Positions 16,722-26,970 of a stretch of 33,711 bases of DNA are shown in pieces. Positions within the stretch are counted from its first letter, which is position 1, and each line of letters starts with the position of its first letter. A program made the translations under genes and the position numbers. Source of the stretch: Actinomycetota bacterium (GTDB lineage: Bacteria > Actinomycetota > Actinomycetes > S36-B12); contig WLOK01000009.1 in NCBI GenBank assembly GCA_009699315.1, positions 1 to 33,711 of the forward strand, in the 5' to 3' direction. The notes beneath the pieces were generated by a model. The model made no database searches. It saw nothing but the letters and a program-made list of their open reading frames with translations, and had not been told where the DNA came from.

Positions 16722-19700
16722 TACGCCTCCCCTAACTTTGGATTGCTAGTAGATCGTAGGACCGCGGCCCGACGCTCATCCCATAGATCGTTGGAGTATT
16801 CCTGCAAAGATCGCACAGTGACCTCACCGGCAATGAGGGCCTCGATGCCTTGGACAGCCGCTGCCAGCCCTTGCACGGTGGTGATACAGGGGCGACCCGT
16901 GAGGACCGCTGCCGTTCGAATCTCGTAGCCGTCAAGTCTGGCCCCAACGCCATAGGGCGTATTGACGATCAGGTCGACATCTCCCGCCAAAATTGCATCG
17001 ACCGTTGTCGGCTCGCCATTCGGCCCGGTGCCATCGCGCAATTTACGAAGGATTCGCGAAGGGACGGCATTGCGGCGCAGGATCTCGGCCGTGCCTTCGG
17101 TCGCCACAATCTCGAAGCCAAGATCGTGGAGTCTTTTCACCGGGAAAATCATGGATCGTTTATCGCGGTTAGCAACCGAGATAAACACCGTGCCGCTGGT
17201 CGGCAACGCCGACATTGCGCCCGCTTGGGCCTTTGCGAAGGCAACACCGAAAGTACGATCGATACCCATTACTTCTCCGGTGGATCGCATCTCTGGACCC
17301 AGAATTGTGTCGATACCGAGGAATCGCCCGAATGGCAGAACGGCTTCCTTCACACATACTGGTGAATTGGGCGGAAGCTCTCCACCATCGCCTAGCGCTG
17401 GCAGCATGCCTATCTCGCGCAATTGCGCGATGGTCGCCCCTAGCATTACGCGCGCGGCGGCCTTCGCGAGTGGGACAGCAGTTGCTTTGGAAACAAATGG
17501 CACCGTACGCGAAGCGCGGGGATTTGCCTCTAGAACGTAAAGGACATCACCAGCCAGTGCGTACTGCACGTTAAGTAATCCGCGCACTCCAATGCCAGCA
17601 GCGAGCAAAGTTGTCGACTCCCGAATACGGTCAATGACTTCGGCGCCGAGCGTTATCGGCGGCAAAGCGCACGCTGAATCTCCAGAGTGGATACCTGCCT
17701 CTTCAATATGCTCCATGACCCCACCCAGGAACAACTCAGTTCCGTCGTAGAGCGCGTCAACATCAATCTCAATTGCATCGTCAAGGAAATGATCGACGAG
17801 AACCGGATGCTCGGGATTGACATCGGTCGCTCGCTGGAGGAAATCGGCAAGCATGCTCTCGTCATAGACGATCTCCATGCCACGACCCCCGAGGACGAAG
17901 GACGGACGGACGAGCACGGGGTAGCCCACTTCGTCAGCGATGACCTTGGCTTCATCGAACGACGAAGCGGTGCCATGACGAGGCGCAGGAAGGTTCGCTT
18001 CTTTGAGCAACCGACCGAATGCGCCACGTTCCTCAGCGCGATGGATTGCCTCAGGCGACGTGCCCACAATCGGCACGCCGGCTGCTGCGAGTCCTTCGGC
18101 AAGCCCGAGTGGCGTCTGGCCCCCCAACTGAACGATTGCGCCAACGACAGTGCCGCTGGCGCTTTCCGCGTAAAATATCTCCAGTACATCCTCGAGCGTC
18201 AAAGGTTCGAAGTACAGACGGTCAGACGTGTCATAGTCCGTCGAGACAGTCTCTGGGTTGCAGTTGATCATGATGGTCTCGTATCCCGCTTCACGCAGAG
18301 CCATCGCCGCATGAACGCACGAGTAGTCGAACTCAATACCTTGACCGATGCGGTTGGGACCCGAGCCAAGGATGAGGACCTTCTGCCGGTCCGAGGGCTC
18401 AACTTCAGTCTCGCTGTCGTACGAGGAGTAGTGGTATGGCGTACGCGCCGCAAATTCGGCAGCGCATGTGTCCACGGTTTTGTACACCGGTCGCACACCG
18501 AGTTGGTGACGCAACGATCGCACCCCGGCCTCGGTGACTCCACGAAGGTCGCCAATTTGCCGATCGGAGAATCCATATCGCTTCGCGAGACGCAGGGTGT
18601 GCTCGTCAAGTTCACCTGCAGCTCGGACCTCATCCGCGACATTGTTGATAAGCACAATTTGGTCGAGGAACCACGGATCAATCGCCGTCGCGGCATGCAT
18701 TTCAGCAACCGTGATTCCCGCCCATAAGCCCAGTTGAACAGTGCCGAGTCGGCCATCAGTCGGAATACTCGATTTAGCGAGCAAGGCTTGCTTGTCGAGG
18801 GTATTGGGCTGTCCCGGCCAGCGGAAGGGAGCAGTGCGATCCTCCATAGATCGCAAAGCCTTTTGTAGCGCTTCGGTGAACGAGCGACCGATCGCCATAG
18901 CCTCCCCGACGCTCTTCATATGAGTCGTAAGGACAGGATCAGCTTGCGGGAACTTCTCAAAAGCGAAACGGGGAATCTTCACCACGATGTAGTCAAGCGT
19001 CGGCTCGAATGAAGCCGGGGTCACGCCCGTGATGTCATTGGGAATCTCATCCAACGTATAACCAATTGCCAATCGGGCTGCAATTTTGGCGATCGGGAAC
19101 CCCGTCGCTTTGGAGGCAAGGGCCGATGATCGCGACACTCGAGGGTTCATCTCGATAACAATCAAACGTCCATCTTCAGGGTGCACCGCAAACTGAATAT
19201 TGCATCCGCCTGTGTCAACCCCAACGGCTCGAATGATGGCGATGCCTACATCGCGCATGTGCTGGTATTCGCGATCTGTCAAAGTCAGCGCTGGAGCAAC
19301 CGTGATCGAATCGCCGGTATGGACTCCCATCGGATCAAGATTTTCGATGGAGCAGATCACCACGACGTTGTCGTTGCGATCTCTCATGAGTTCGAGTTCG
19401 TATTCCTTCCAGCCGAGAATGGACTCCTCGAGCAGGATCTCAGTGGTGGGGCTCGCCTGCAATCCCGCACCAGCAATGCGGTGCAAGTCCTCCTCGTTGT
19501 AGGCAATTCCTGAGCCTGACCCACCCATCGTGAAGGAGGGGCGTACGACCATGGGGTAGCCAAGAGTGTCCACAGCCGCAATGCATTCTTCGATCGAGTG
19601 GCAGATGACCGATCGAGCCGACTCGGCTCCCACGCTAGCGACGATTTCCTTGAATAGTTCACGGTTTTCGCCACGCTCGATCGCGTCGACGTCCGCACCA

Positions 19701-20047
19701 ATTAGCTCCACGTTATAGCGCTGGAGAACCCCGGCTCGGTGTAGGGCCATCGCGGTATTGAGTGCGGTCTGGCCACCAAGCGTAGGCAAAAGCGCGTCGG
19801 GGCGCTCACGTTCGATGATGCGCTCGACCATCTCTGGGGTGATCGGTTCGATATATGTTGCATCCGCGAACTCAGGATCAGTCATGATCGTGGCGGGATT
19901 GCTGTTGACCAGAATTACTCGCAGCCCCTCCGACCGAAGAACCCTGCACGCCTGTGTCCCCGAGTAGTCAAACTCGCACGCCTGACCGATGACGATCGGG
20001 CCCGAACCAATCACCATCACTGACTTCAAGTCTTCACGGCGCGGCAT
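16721..20047 (-). CDS. carB: Carbamoyl-phosphate synthase large subunit
   Basis: CarB uses ammonia from CarA, bicarbonate and two ATP to form carbamoyl phosphate for pyrimidines and arginine. The 1108-residue protein has the duplicated ATP-grasp architecture. The first half begins [20 protein letters not shown] and has [14 protein letters not shown]. The second half has [20 protein letters not shown] and [16 protein letters not shown]-terminal MGS-like allosteric domain (about 945-1085) follows, probably sensing UMP or ornithine. Full length and intact. The ATG overlaps the TAA of carA by one base, and the TAG overlaps pyrK. Confidence 0.98.
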   Translation of the reverse strand: MPRREDLKSVMVIGSGPIVIGQACEFDYSGTQACRVLRSEGLRVILVNSNPATIMTDPEFADATYIEPITPEMVERIIERERPDALLPTLGGQTALNTAMALHRAGVLQRYNVELIGADVDAIERGENRELFKEIVASVGAESARSVICHSIEECIAAVDTLGYPMVVRPSFTMGGSGSGIAYNEEDLHRIAGAGLQASPTTEILLEESILGWKEYELELMRDRNDNVVVICSIENLDPMGVHTGDSITVAPALTLTDREYQHMRDVGIAIIRAVGVDTGGCNIQFAVHPEDGRLIVIEMNPRVSRSSALASKATGFPIAKIAARLAIGYTLDEIPNDITGVTPASFEPTLDYIVVKIPRFAFEKFPQADPVLTTHMKSVGEAMAIGRSFTEALQKALRSMEDRTAPFRWPGQPNTLDKQALLAKSSIPTDGRLGTVQLGLWAGITVAEMHAATAIDPWFLDQIVLINNVADEVRAAGELDEHTLRLAKRYGFSDRQIGDLRGVTEAGVRSLRHQLGVRPVYKTVDTCAAEFAARTPYHYSSYDSETEVEPSDRQKVLILGSGPNRIGQGIEFDYSCVHAAMALREAGYETIMINCNPETVSTDYDTSDRLYFEPLTLEDVLEIFYAESASGTVVGAIVQLGGQTPLGLAEGLAAAGVPIVGTSPEAIHRAEERGAFGRLLKEANLPAPRHGTASSFDEAKVIADEVGYPVLVRPSFVLGGRGMEIVYDESMLADFLQRATDVNPEHPVLVDHFLDDAIEIDVDALYDGTELFLGGVMEHIEEAGIHSGDSACALPPITLGAEVIDRIRESTTLLAAGIGVRGLLNVQYALAGDVLYVLEANPRASRTVPFVSKATAVPLAKAAARVMLGATIAQLREIGMLPALGDGGELPPNSPVCVKEAVLPFGRFLGIDTILGPEMRSTGEVMGIDRTFGVAFAKAQAGAMSALPTSGTVFISVANRDKRSMIFPVKRLHDLGFEIVATEGTAEILRRNAVPSRILRKLRDGTGPNGEPTTVDAILAGDVDLIVNTPYGVGARLDGYEIRTAAVLTGRPCITTVQGLAAAVQGIEALIAGEVTVRSLQEYSNDLWDERRAAVLRSTSNPKLGEA

Positions 20048-21165
20048 TAGCGTCTACCCCTCATGAGATCGACGAATCGATCGAACAGATAAGCCGAGTC
20101 ATGAGGTCCAGCTGCCGCCTCAGGGTGGTACTGAACACTGAATGCGCGAGCATCAGTGAAGCGCAAACCTTCGACTACGTCGTCGTTGAGACACACATGA
20201 CTGACCTCAATAGGGCCATAAGGAGTGTCGACAGCCTGATCGAGCGGTGCAGCGACGGCAAAGCCATGGTTGTGCGCGGTCACCTCAACCTTTCCAGTGG
20301 CTCGGTCTTGTACCGGCTGATTAATGCCCCGGTGACCATAACGCAATTTGTAGGTGCCTAGTCCAGCAGCGCGACCAAGGATCTGGTTACCGAAGCAGAT
20401 ACCGAAGAGCGGAACATCAGCCGCAAGGACGCTCTGGGCCAACAGGACCGAGCTATCAGCCGTCGCCGGATCACCGGGACCATTGGACAGGAATACTCCG
20501 TCGAAATCCCCACTCGTGAGGTCGCCCGGAGAAATGCCAGCGGGCACTACGTGGACTTCAATGCCGCGCTCCGCCATCAATCGTGGCGTCATTGCTTTGA
20601 TGCCCAGATCAACCGCTGCAACACGAAAACGGCGCTCGCCTACTGCCGGGATGACATACGTGGCAGGCGTCGTTACTTCGGCAGTCAGGTCGGCACCTTC
20701 CATTCCAGGACTGCTGGTGACTGCACTCACCAAGGCATCTACCGACTCACGTGAACGATCACCAGTGAAGATGCCGACACGCATGACACCTCGCTCTCGC
20801 AGATGTCGAGTCAGCGCCCGTGTGTCAACTCCGCTGATACCGATAACACCAAAATGCGCGAGATCATCGGACAAAGTCCGTTGCGAGCGCCAGTTGGACG
20901 GTCGCGGGCTGAGTTCACGCACAACGAATCCAGCAACCCAGATGCGAGAGGACTCGAGGTCCTCGTCATTCATTCCGGTGTTGCCAATATGCGGGGCGGT
21001 CATCACGACTACCTGCCGGTGATAAGACGGGTCGGAAAGAGTCTCTTGATATCCCGTCATGGCGGTGCAGAAAACCGCTTCCCCAAAAGTCGCTCCCTCG
21101 GCACCGAACCCGGTACCGCGAAACACGCGCCCATCTTCAAGCACGAGTACTGCCGGCGTGGTCAT
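20047..21165 (-). CDS. carA: Carbamoyl-phosphate synthase small (glutaminase) subunit
   Basis: CarA hydrolyses glutamine and channels ammonia to CarB. The 372-residue protein has the N-terminal CPSase small-chain domain ([17 protein letters not shown]) and a class I glutamine amidotransferase domain. The nucleophile is Cys257 in [10 protein letters not shown], with His347 and Glu349 in [13 protein letters not shown]. The ATG overlaps the pyrC TGA (ATGA). In M. tuberculosis and Streptomyces a small membrane protein gene sits between pyrC and carA; it is absent here. Confidence 0.98.
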   Translation of the reverse strand: MTTPAVLVLEDGRVFRGTGFGAEGATFGEAVFCTAMTGYQETLSDPSYHRQVVVMTAPHIGNTGMNDEDLESSRIWVAGFVVRELSPRPSNWRSQRTLSDDLAHFGVIGISGVDTRALTRHLRERGVMRVGIFTGDRSRESVDALVSAVTSSPGMEGADLTAEVTTPATYVIPAVGERRFRVAAVDLGIKAMTPRLMAERGIEVHVVPAGISPGDLTSGDFDGVFLSNGPGDPATADSSVLLAQSVLAADVPLFGICFGNQILGRAAGLGTYKLRYGHRGINQPVQDRATGKVEVTAHNHGFAVAAPLDQAVDTPYGPIEVSHVCLNDDVVEGLRFTDARAFSVQYHPEAAAGPHDSAYLFDRFVDLMRGRR

Positions 21166-22454
21166 GCGAGCCTTCCTTCAAGCACGGTGGGTCGACCGCG
21201 GAAGATCGTGGCGACAACTCGGCCTGGCAACGTGAGAGCTCGGTAGGGCGTATTGCGACTTCGTGAAGCCATGGCGGCTGGATCCACTACCCACGTGGCC
21301 CCGGCGTCGACCAAGACAAGATTTGCTGGCTCACCAACAGCCAAAGGACGACCCTGCCCTTGCAGCCCACCGATCCGCGCAGGACGGATGGACATTCTGT
21401 CGGCTACATCTGCCCAGCCCATGAGCCCGGTATTGACCATCGTCTCGATGACAACAGACAACGCGGTTTCGAGCCCGAGCATGCCCATGGACGCCGCCGC
21501 CCATTCACAATCCTTCGACTCACTTGGGTGCGGCGCATGATCCGTCGCCACTGCGTCGATGGTCCCGTCTGCGAGGGCCGCCCGGAGAGCCACCACATCA
21601 CGCGCAGTGCGGAGGGGTGGATTCACCTTGTAGACCGGGTCATAGGTCTCAACTAAGTCGTCGGTCAACATCAGATGGTGCGGCGTGACTTCGGCAGTGA
21701 CTTTCACACCGCGCGCTTTCGCGTGGCGAATGATCTCCACTGAGCCAGCGGTCGAGACATGACAGACATGCAAACGGCCATCGACGTGTTCTGCGAGAAG
21801 CACATCTCGAGCAATAATTGCCTCTTCCGCGACTGCTGGCCAACCCGTCAGCCCAAGACGCGACGACACGACACCTTCGTGCATCTGAGCGCCCTCAGTG
21901 AGCCGCTTTTCTTGAGCATGCTGTGCGACTACTCCGTCGAAGGCCTTTGTGTATTCGAGTGCTCGACGCATGAGTAGAGCGTCATTGACACAGTGGCCGT
22001 CATCGCTGAAGATCCTGACTCGTGCAGCGGAGTCGGCCATCGCGCCAATCTCGGCTAAGCGCTCGCCCTGCAAACCGACGGTCACCGCGCCCACTGGGTG
22101 CACGTCACATAGTCCAGCCGTCTGACCGAGACGCCACACCTGCTCAACGACACCGGCGGAATCAGCAACAGGATCTGTGTTGGCCATCGCATGAACAGCC
22201 GTGAAGCCGCCTAACGCAGCCGCGCGGCACCCAGATTCGACAGTCTCGGCGTCCTCACGGCCCGGCTCACGAAGATGTGTGTGTAGGTCAACCAGCCCAG
22301 GCAGAGCAATGAGACCTCGCGCCTCGATCAGCGTTGAATTGGTGGCAGGTGTGGATCCTGTGGGAAGGATCGCGCTGATGATGCCATCACTGATCACGAT
22401 GTCAACGGGCTCACCACCCAGCGGTTGAGCCCCCGCGATGTGCCACGTTGTCAT
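21162..22454 (-). CDS. pyrC: Dihydroorotase (class I)
   Basis: PyrC cyclises carbamoyl aspartate to dihydroorotate. The 430-residue amidohydrolase has the binuclear metal site start [10 protein letters not shown] (His58, His60). It also carries the later ligands [21 protein letters not shown] and [10 protein letters not shown]. This length and the LREPG motif define the class I (Bacillus-type) enzyme. It overlaps pyrB and carA by four bases each (ATGA junctions). Confidence 0.98.
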   Translation of the reverse strand: MTTWHIAGAQPLGGEPVDIVISDGIISAILPTGSTPATNSTLIEARGLIALPGLVDLHTHLREPGREDAETVESGCRAAALGGFTAVHAMANTDPVADSAGVVEQVWRLGQTAGLCDVHPVGAVTVGLQGERLAEIGAMADSAARVRIFSDDGHCVNDALLMRRALEYTKAFDGVVAQHAQEKRLTEGAQMHEGVVSSRLGLTGWPAVAEEAIIARDVLLAEHVDGRLHVCHVSTAGSVEIIRHAKARGVKVTAEVTPHHLMLTDDLVETYDPVYKVNPPLRTARDVVALRAALADGTIDAVATDHAPHPSESKDCEWAAASMGMLGLETALSVVIETMVNTGLMGWADVADRMSIRPARIGGLQGQGRPLAVGEPANLVLVDAGATWVVDPAAMASRSRNTPYRALTLPGRVVATIFRGRPTVLEGRLA

Positions 22455-23422
22455 GCCGTTGCCTCCTCGTCCACAAGATCGCCTAGTCCGGACTCGCTGC
22501 CGCCCAGCAGTAGGTAAAGCACCGCCATGCGGGTGATTACGCCATTACGCACCTGTTCGATGATGACCGCGCGTGGCGAATCTGCGACTTCTGAGGCAAT
22601 CTCCATACCGCGATTGATGGGTCCTGGGTGCAACACGATCGAATGTTCGGGCATCCGGGACATTCGAGAAGCAGTAAGGCCGTAGCGACGTGAATATTCT
22701 CGCGCGGAGGGGAAGTAGGCGGAATTCATTCGCTCGTTCTGCACTCGGAGCATCATGAGCGCATCAGTCTCTGGGAGGTGGTCATCGAGCGAGTAGGAAA
22801 TTTTGGCGGGCCATTCCTCGACCCCGATGGGAAGGAGCGTTGGCGGCGCGACGAGCGTCACATCTGCGCCTAACGTGGTCAGCAATGACACGTTGGATCT
22901 CGCGACCCTGCTGTGCAGGATGTCTCCTACGATGCACACACGTAGACCCTGCAAGTCACCAGTGCCACCCCGCAGGTGATCCCGCATTGTGTAGGCGTCT
23001 AGGAGCGCTTGAGTCGGATGGGCGTGCGTTCCGTCTCCAGCGTTGATCACGCTTCCGCCGATCCAACCAGCATTTGCGAGCCGATAAGGGGCACCTGACG
23101 CCGGGTGGCGAATCACAACCGCATCGGCGCCCATGGCCTCAAGAGTCATCGCGGTGTCTTTGAGCGACTCCCCCTTTTCGACGCTCGAGCCCTTCGCGGC
23201 AAAGTTGATGACGTCCGCCGAAAGTCGCTTTGCTGCAGCTTCGAACGAGATCCGAGTGCGCGTTGAATCCTCGAAGAAGAGGTTGACGACTGTGCGTCCT
23301 CGCAGTGTCGGGAGTTTGCGCATTGGGCCGGTAGACAATTCACCTAGTCGCTTAGCCGTATCCAGAATGAGGATGGCGTCCTCGGCCGTCAGATCTTCAC
23401 AACTGAGCAGATGTCGCGTCAC
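22451..23422 (-). CDS. pyrB: Aspartate carbamoyltransferase catalytic subunit
   Basis: PyrB condenses carbamoyl phosphate with aspartate, the committed pyrimidine step. The 323-residue protein has the carbamoyl-phosphate loop [13 protein letters not shown] (STRTR at 53-57), the [10 protein letters not shown] segment around His135 and [11 protein letters not shown] near the C-terminus. No regulatory PyrI gene follows. Control is probably by PyrR on the operon leader and by feedback on CarB. The GTG start overlaps the TGA of pyrR (GTGA). Confidence 0.98.
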   Translation of the reverse strand: MTRHLLSCEDLTAEDAILILDTAKRLGELSTGPMRKLPTLRGRTVVNLFFEDSTRTRISFEAAAKRLSADVINFAAKGSSVEKGESLKDTAMTLEAMGADAVVIRHPASGAPYRLANAGWIGGSVINAGDGTHAHPTQALLDAYTMRDHLRGGTGDLQGLRVCIVGDILHSRVARSNVSLLTTLGADVTLVAPPTLLPIGVEEWPAKISYSLDDHLPETDALMMLRVQNERMNSAYFPSAREYSRRYGLTASRMSRMPEHSIVLHPGPINRGMEIASEVADSPRAVIIEQVRNGVITRMAVLYLLLGGSESGLGDLVDEEATA

Positions 23423-23964
23423 GATGTTGCCTCCAGTACAACTTCATCAGTGTCGTCCACCTCGCGAAGCCGGACGCGGATCGTCTCAGAGCGGGAAGTA
23501 GGCAGATTCTTGCCGACGAAATCAGCCCGTATGGGCAACTCGCGGTGCCCTCTGTCGACGAGAACCGCGAGGCGCACGGCGCGAGGTCTGCCAAACTCCC
23601 CCAGCGCATCGAGCGCTGCTCGCACGGTGCGCCCGGAGTACAAGACATCATCAACCAGCACCACGAGGCGATCTTCGATGCCGCAGGCCGGAATGTTCGT
23701 GGGCTCAAGAGACCGAAGTTTGCCACGACGAAGATCATCGCGAAACATCGTCACATCGAGCGACCCAACCGGGATCTCGCGACCTTCGAAAGTCTCGATA
23801 AGGCCACCAATTCGATGTGCCAAGTGCACGCCTCGATTCGGAATGCCCAAGATGACTACGTCATTAGCACCTTTGGAGTCCTCGAGAATTTCGTGCGCGA
23901 TTCGCGTGACGCTGCGAGAGATGTCGGATGCGTCAAGGACCACGCGGTGCGCAGGCAAGTTCAT
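23419..23964 (-). CDS. pyrR: Bifunctional pyr operon regulator / uracil phosphoribosyltransferase
   Basis: PyrR senses UMP/UTP against PRPP and binds a hairpin in pyr mRNA. It also has uracil phosphoribosyltransferase activity. The 181-residue protein has the type I PRTase fold with the PRPP loop [13 protein letters not shown] (about 101-113) and [13 protein letters not shown]. The frame opens with a TTG at 23970, but that codon touches the GGAG of the ribosome site. The ATG at 23964 lies six bases from AAGGAG and is the credible start. The predicted PyrR-binding hairpin lies immediately upstream, so the gene is probably autoregulated together with the 11 genes after it. Confidence 0.96.
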   Translation of the reverse strand: MNLPAHRVVLDASDISRSVTRIAHEILEDSKGANDVVILGIPNRGVHLAHRIGGLIETFEGREIPVGSLDVTMFRDDLRRGKLRSLEPTNIPACGIEDRLVVLVDDVLYSGRTVRAALDALGEFGRPRAVRLAVLVDRGHRELPIRADFVGKNLPTSRSETIRVRLREVDDTDEVVLEATS

Positions 23965-23968
23965 ATGC

Positions 23969-23999
23969 AACTCCTTTCCCGCCTCACGGGACGGGAGTT
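23969..23999 (-). promoter_or_regulatory. PyrR-binding RNA hairpin overlapping the pyrR ribosome-binding site
   Basis: On the minus strand GTC-CCGTGA-GGC (23992-23981) fits the PyrR consensus of a CNGNGA hexaloop flanked by GUC and GGC. The upper stem is 6 bp (23995-23990 with 23983-23978, one G-U). After a purine bulge a lower stem AACT/AGTT (23999-23996 with 23972-23969) closes the structure. The Shine-Dalgarno AAAGGAG (23977-23971) lies within the 3' arm and bulge. PyrR-UMP binding would hide it, as reported for translational repression by mycobacterial PyrR. Confidence 0.85.
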
Positions 24000-24000
24000 A

Positions 24001-24052
24001 AAGGACTACTAATGAAGAGTACCGCACCTGCGGCACAAAACATGCTGGCGGG
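24001..24052 (-). promoter_or_regulatory. pyk-pyrR intergenic region, possible pyrR promoter
   Basis: The space between the pyk stop and the PyrR hairpin holds TACTCT (24021-24016), a TAnnnT -10 candidate without a convincing -35 box. An immediately upstream small palindrome lies at 24022-24033 (CCGC/GCGG arms). The palindrome has no following T-run, so it is a poor terminator. A start near 24009 would give a short leader that begins just before the PyrR hairpin. Confidence 0.3.
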
Positions 24053-25510
24053 TCAGACTCCTGTGCCCTGGCCAGAGCTGCCAATGCGATGGACGCGCAT
24101 ACCGTTCGTGGTGCCTGGAATCCCGGGTGGAACACCAGCCACAATCACCACTCGTTCCCCGGCGGTTGCGCGTCCAATCTCGAGGAGGGCCCGATCCACC
24201 TGGAGGACCATGTCGTCGGTGTGCTGGGCAGAAGGGACGAGAAAAGTCTCCACACCCCAGGACAGCGCCAGTTGACTACGCACCCTCGGATTAGGAGTAA
24301 ACGCGAGCAAGGGTGTTGTCGGACGCATACGGGAGATCAGCCGAGCAGATGCCCCGCCTTCGGTAAATGCGATGACCGCGCTCGCATCCACCTCGCGTGC
24401 AACGGCGACCGCCGCACGTGTCAAAGCGCGCGCGGTGGAGTGACTAGCCGCACCGCCTGGATGAAGATCGGGCGGATCCTCGGCGGCCGGAATGCGTTCG
24501 AGACCGAATTCCTCGACATACTCGATGATGCGGCTCATCGTACGGATCACGTGGGCAGGATGTTCGCCCACACTCGTCTCACCGGAGAGCATCAAGGCAT
24601 CAGCCCCGTCTAGTACGGCGTTGGCGACGTCGCTTGCTTCGGCGCGAGTGGGTCGAGTAGCAGTCACCATTGAATCAAGCATTTGGGTCGCCACAATGAC
24701 CGGTTTGCCGAATGAACGACACAGTGTGATTGCCTGCTTCTGCACAAGCGGCACTGCCTCGAGCGGTAGTTCAACGCCGAGATCTCCACGAGCGACCATA
24801 ACGCCATCGAATGCCGCGATGATGTCAATCAGATTTTCGACCGCCTGAGGCTTCTCCACCTTGGCAAGCACGGGGAGATGTACGCCTTCCTCCTCCATGA
24901 TTACTTTGACATCTTGGAGGTCGGCGGCCGATCGTACGAAGGACAAAGCGATGAGATCTGCACCGATGCGTAAGGCCCAACGAAGATCAGCCACATCCTT
25001 CTCCGACATTGCCGGCACACTCACCGCAACACCGGGGAGATTGACACCCTTGTTGTCAGAAATTCGGCCACCTTCAAGGATCGTGGTGATCACGCGCGGT
25101 CCCACTACTTCTTCTACCTGAAGCGTGATTCGACCATCATCTATCAGGATCCGATCACCCGGTGAGCAATCGCCCGGCAGCCCCTTATGGGTCGTCGACA
25201 CCATCTCCACATCGCCGGGAACTTCTTCAGTGGTGATCGTGAAGCGCTGACCGACCTGAAGCATGACCGGCCCACTCGCAAAGCGGCCAACGCGGATCTT
25301 TGGACCCTGTAGATCGACGAGGACACCAACACCTCGGCCGTAATAATCGGAGGCAGCTCGAACATGCGCATAGGTCTGTTCGTGAAGCGCGTAATCACCG
25401 TGCGACAGGTTGAGGCGAGCAACATCGAGTCCAGCTTCGACCAGCGCAGCAATCGACTCATACGAGGATGTGGCTGGCCCGAGAGTGGCAACGATCTTTG
25501 CGCGACGCAC
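24053..25510 (-). CDS. pyk: Pyruvate kinase
   Basis: Pyk converts phosphoenolpyruvate and ADP to pyruvate and ATP, the last glycolytic step. The 485-residue protein begins RRAKIVATLGPATSSYESI. It has ARLNLSHGDYALHEQ, LVDLQGPKIRVGRF, the catalytic Lys region AKVEKPQAVENL, and MVARGDLGVELPLEAVPLVQ. The C-terminal effector domain follows from about residue 345. The GTG at 25510 is preceded by AGGAG at 5 bases and lies eight bases after gltD. trpA-to-pyk proximity is also seen in M. tuberculosis, there without gltBD in between. Confidence 0.98.
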   Translation of the reverse strand: MRRAKIVATLGPATSSYESIAALVEAGLDVARLNLSHGDYALHEQTYAHVRAASDYYGRGVGVLVDLQGPKIRVGRFASGPVMLQVGQRFTITTEEVPGDVEMVSTTHKGLPGDCSPGDRILIDDGRITLQVEEVVGPRVITTILEGGRISDNKGVNLPGVAVSVPAMSEKDVADLRWALRIGADLIALSFVRSAADLQDVKVIMEEEGVHLPVLAKVEKPQAVENLIDIIAAFDGVMVARGDLGVELPLEAVPLVQKQAITLCRSFGKPVIVATQMLDSMVTATRPTRAEASDVANAVLDGADALMLSGETSVGEHPAHVIRTMSRIIEYVEEFGLERIPAAEDPPDLHPGGAASHSTARALTRAAVAVAREVDASAVIAFTEGGASARLISRMRPTTPLLAFTPNPRVRSQLALSWGVETFLVPSAQHTDDMVLQVDRALLEIGRATAGERVVIVAGVPPGIPGTTNGMRVHRIGSSGQGTGV

Positions 25511-25518
25511 GAATGCTC

Positions 25519-26970
25519 CTAGACAGTGATTGAACGAGCCGACGCCGGTATCGGCGACGGAAGTGCACTCTCTCCCATGAGGAAGCGATCTACTGAGGCT
25601 GCCGCAGCTCTGCCCTCAGCAATTGCCCATACTATGAGCGATTGGCCTCGACCTGCGTCACCTGCAACAAACACACCCGGAACATTTGTTGAATAGTCGT
25701 CTGCGCGAGCCAGCGCACCGCGTGAATCGACCTCAACGCCAAATTGCTCAGAGAGCAAATCGTGCTCGGGGCCGGTGAAACCCATTGCAAGAAATACTAG
25801 ATCCGCTGCAATTACGCGAGAGGTTTCTTCAACTGGCGAGGGTCGTCCGTCAATCCACTCAACTTCGACAATACGAAGCCCGGTGAGTCGACCATCCTCA
25901 CCCACGAATTCCTCGGTGGACACAGCGAAGACGCGCTCGCCGCCTTCCTCGTGTGCACTCGAGACCCGCATGACCATCGGATAAGTCGGCCATGGCTGGC
26001 TGTCGGGTCGAGCTTCCGGCGGCGTAGGCAGGATTTCTAGTTGCGTGACAGACGCAGCGCCCTGTCGAAGCGCAGTTCCCAAACAGTCCGCTCCCGTGTC
26101 GCCGCCGCCGATGATCACCACGTGCTTGCCTGCGGCATTGATGGGACTCTCGGGAAGGTCACCTTCTTGAACGCGATTTGCAAGTGGTAGATATTCCATC
26201 GCTTGGTGTACACCTGCAAGTTCGCGTCCCGGGACAGAAAGATCACGCCACTGTGTGGCTCCGACAGCAATCACAATTGCGTCATAACGCTTACGAAGCG
26301 ACTCTCCCGTGACATCGACGCCCACTTCGACACCGGCACGGAACTTCACACCTTCGGCCTCCATTTGTTCGATGCGCCGATCTAGGTGCCGCTTCTCCAT
26401 CTTGAATTCAGGAATCCCGTAGCGAAGCAGACCACCGACACGATCAGCACGCTCGAAAACAGCCACCGTGTGTCCAGCGCGAGCCAATTGTTGTGCCGTT
26501 GCTAAACCTGCCGGTCCCGATCCAATCACCGCAATTGTCCGTTCCGACAATCGGGAAGGAGGCGACGGCACAACCCAGCCCTCGTCCCAAGCCTGGTCGA
26601 TAATCGAGACCTCAACCTGCTTGATCGTCACCGGCTTCTGGTTGATTCCCAGCACGCATGCGGTTTCGCACGGCGCCGGACACAGCCGACCGGTGAACTC
26701 GGGGAAGTTGTTTGTTGCGTGCAACCGCTCTGCCGCCGCCCGCCAGTCCGAACGCCACACGAGGTCGTTCCACTCCGGAATGAGATTCCCAAGTGGACAC
26801 CCGTTGTGACAGAAGGGAATGCCACAGTCCATGCATCGACCAGCCTGAGCCTTCAAAGTCTCTGAGGGGAAGGTCTCGTAGACCTCTTTCCAGTCCAAGA
26901 TGCGGACGTCAACGGGACGTCGGGTTGGCAATTCCCGGTCGTCCTTCAAAAAACCGCGTGGATCAGCCAC
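25519..26970 (-). CDS. gltD: Glutamate synthase (NADPH) small subunit
   Basis: GltD takes electrons from NADPH through FAD and iron-sulfur clusters to GltB. The 483-residue protein has an N-terminal ferredoxin-like domain with cysteines 46, 49, 54, 58 and 97, 101, 105 for two [4Fe-4S] clusters. It has the FAD dinucleotide fold [19 protein letters not shown] (about 150) and the NADPH fold [13 protein letters not shown]. The GTG at 26970 overlaps the last 8 bases of gltB. It forms the alpha-beta NADPH-GOGAT with GltB. Confidence 0.97.
   Translation of the reverse strand: MADPRGFLKDDRELPTRRPVDVRILDWKEVYETFPSETLKAQAGRCMDCGIPFCHNGCPLGNLIPEWNDLVWRSDWRAAAERLHATNNFPEFTGRLCPAPCETACVLGINQKPVTIKQVEVSIIDQAWDEGWVVPSPPSRLSERTIAVIGSGPAGLATAQQLARAGHTVAVFERADRVGGLLRYGIPEFKMEKRHLDRRIEQMEAEGVKFRAGVEVGVDVTGESLRKRYDAIVIAVGATQWRDLSVPGRELAGVHQAMEYLPLANRVQEGDLPESPINAAGKHVVIIGGGDTGADCLGTALRQGAASVTQLEILPTPPEARPDSQPWPTYPMVMRVSSAHEEGGERVFAVSTEEFVGEDGRLTGLRIVEVEWIDGRPSPVEETSRVIAADLVFLAMGFTGPEHDLLSEQFGVEVDSRGALARADDYSTNVPGVFVAGDAGRGQSLIVWAIAEGRAAAASVDRFLMGESALPSPIPASARSITV

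Noticed and set aside
17687-18727. 346-codon plus-strand open frame inside carB
   Set aside because: Lies entirely opposite the conserved carB coding sequence, with no recognisable domain or ribosome site.
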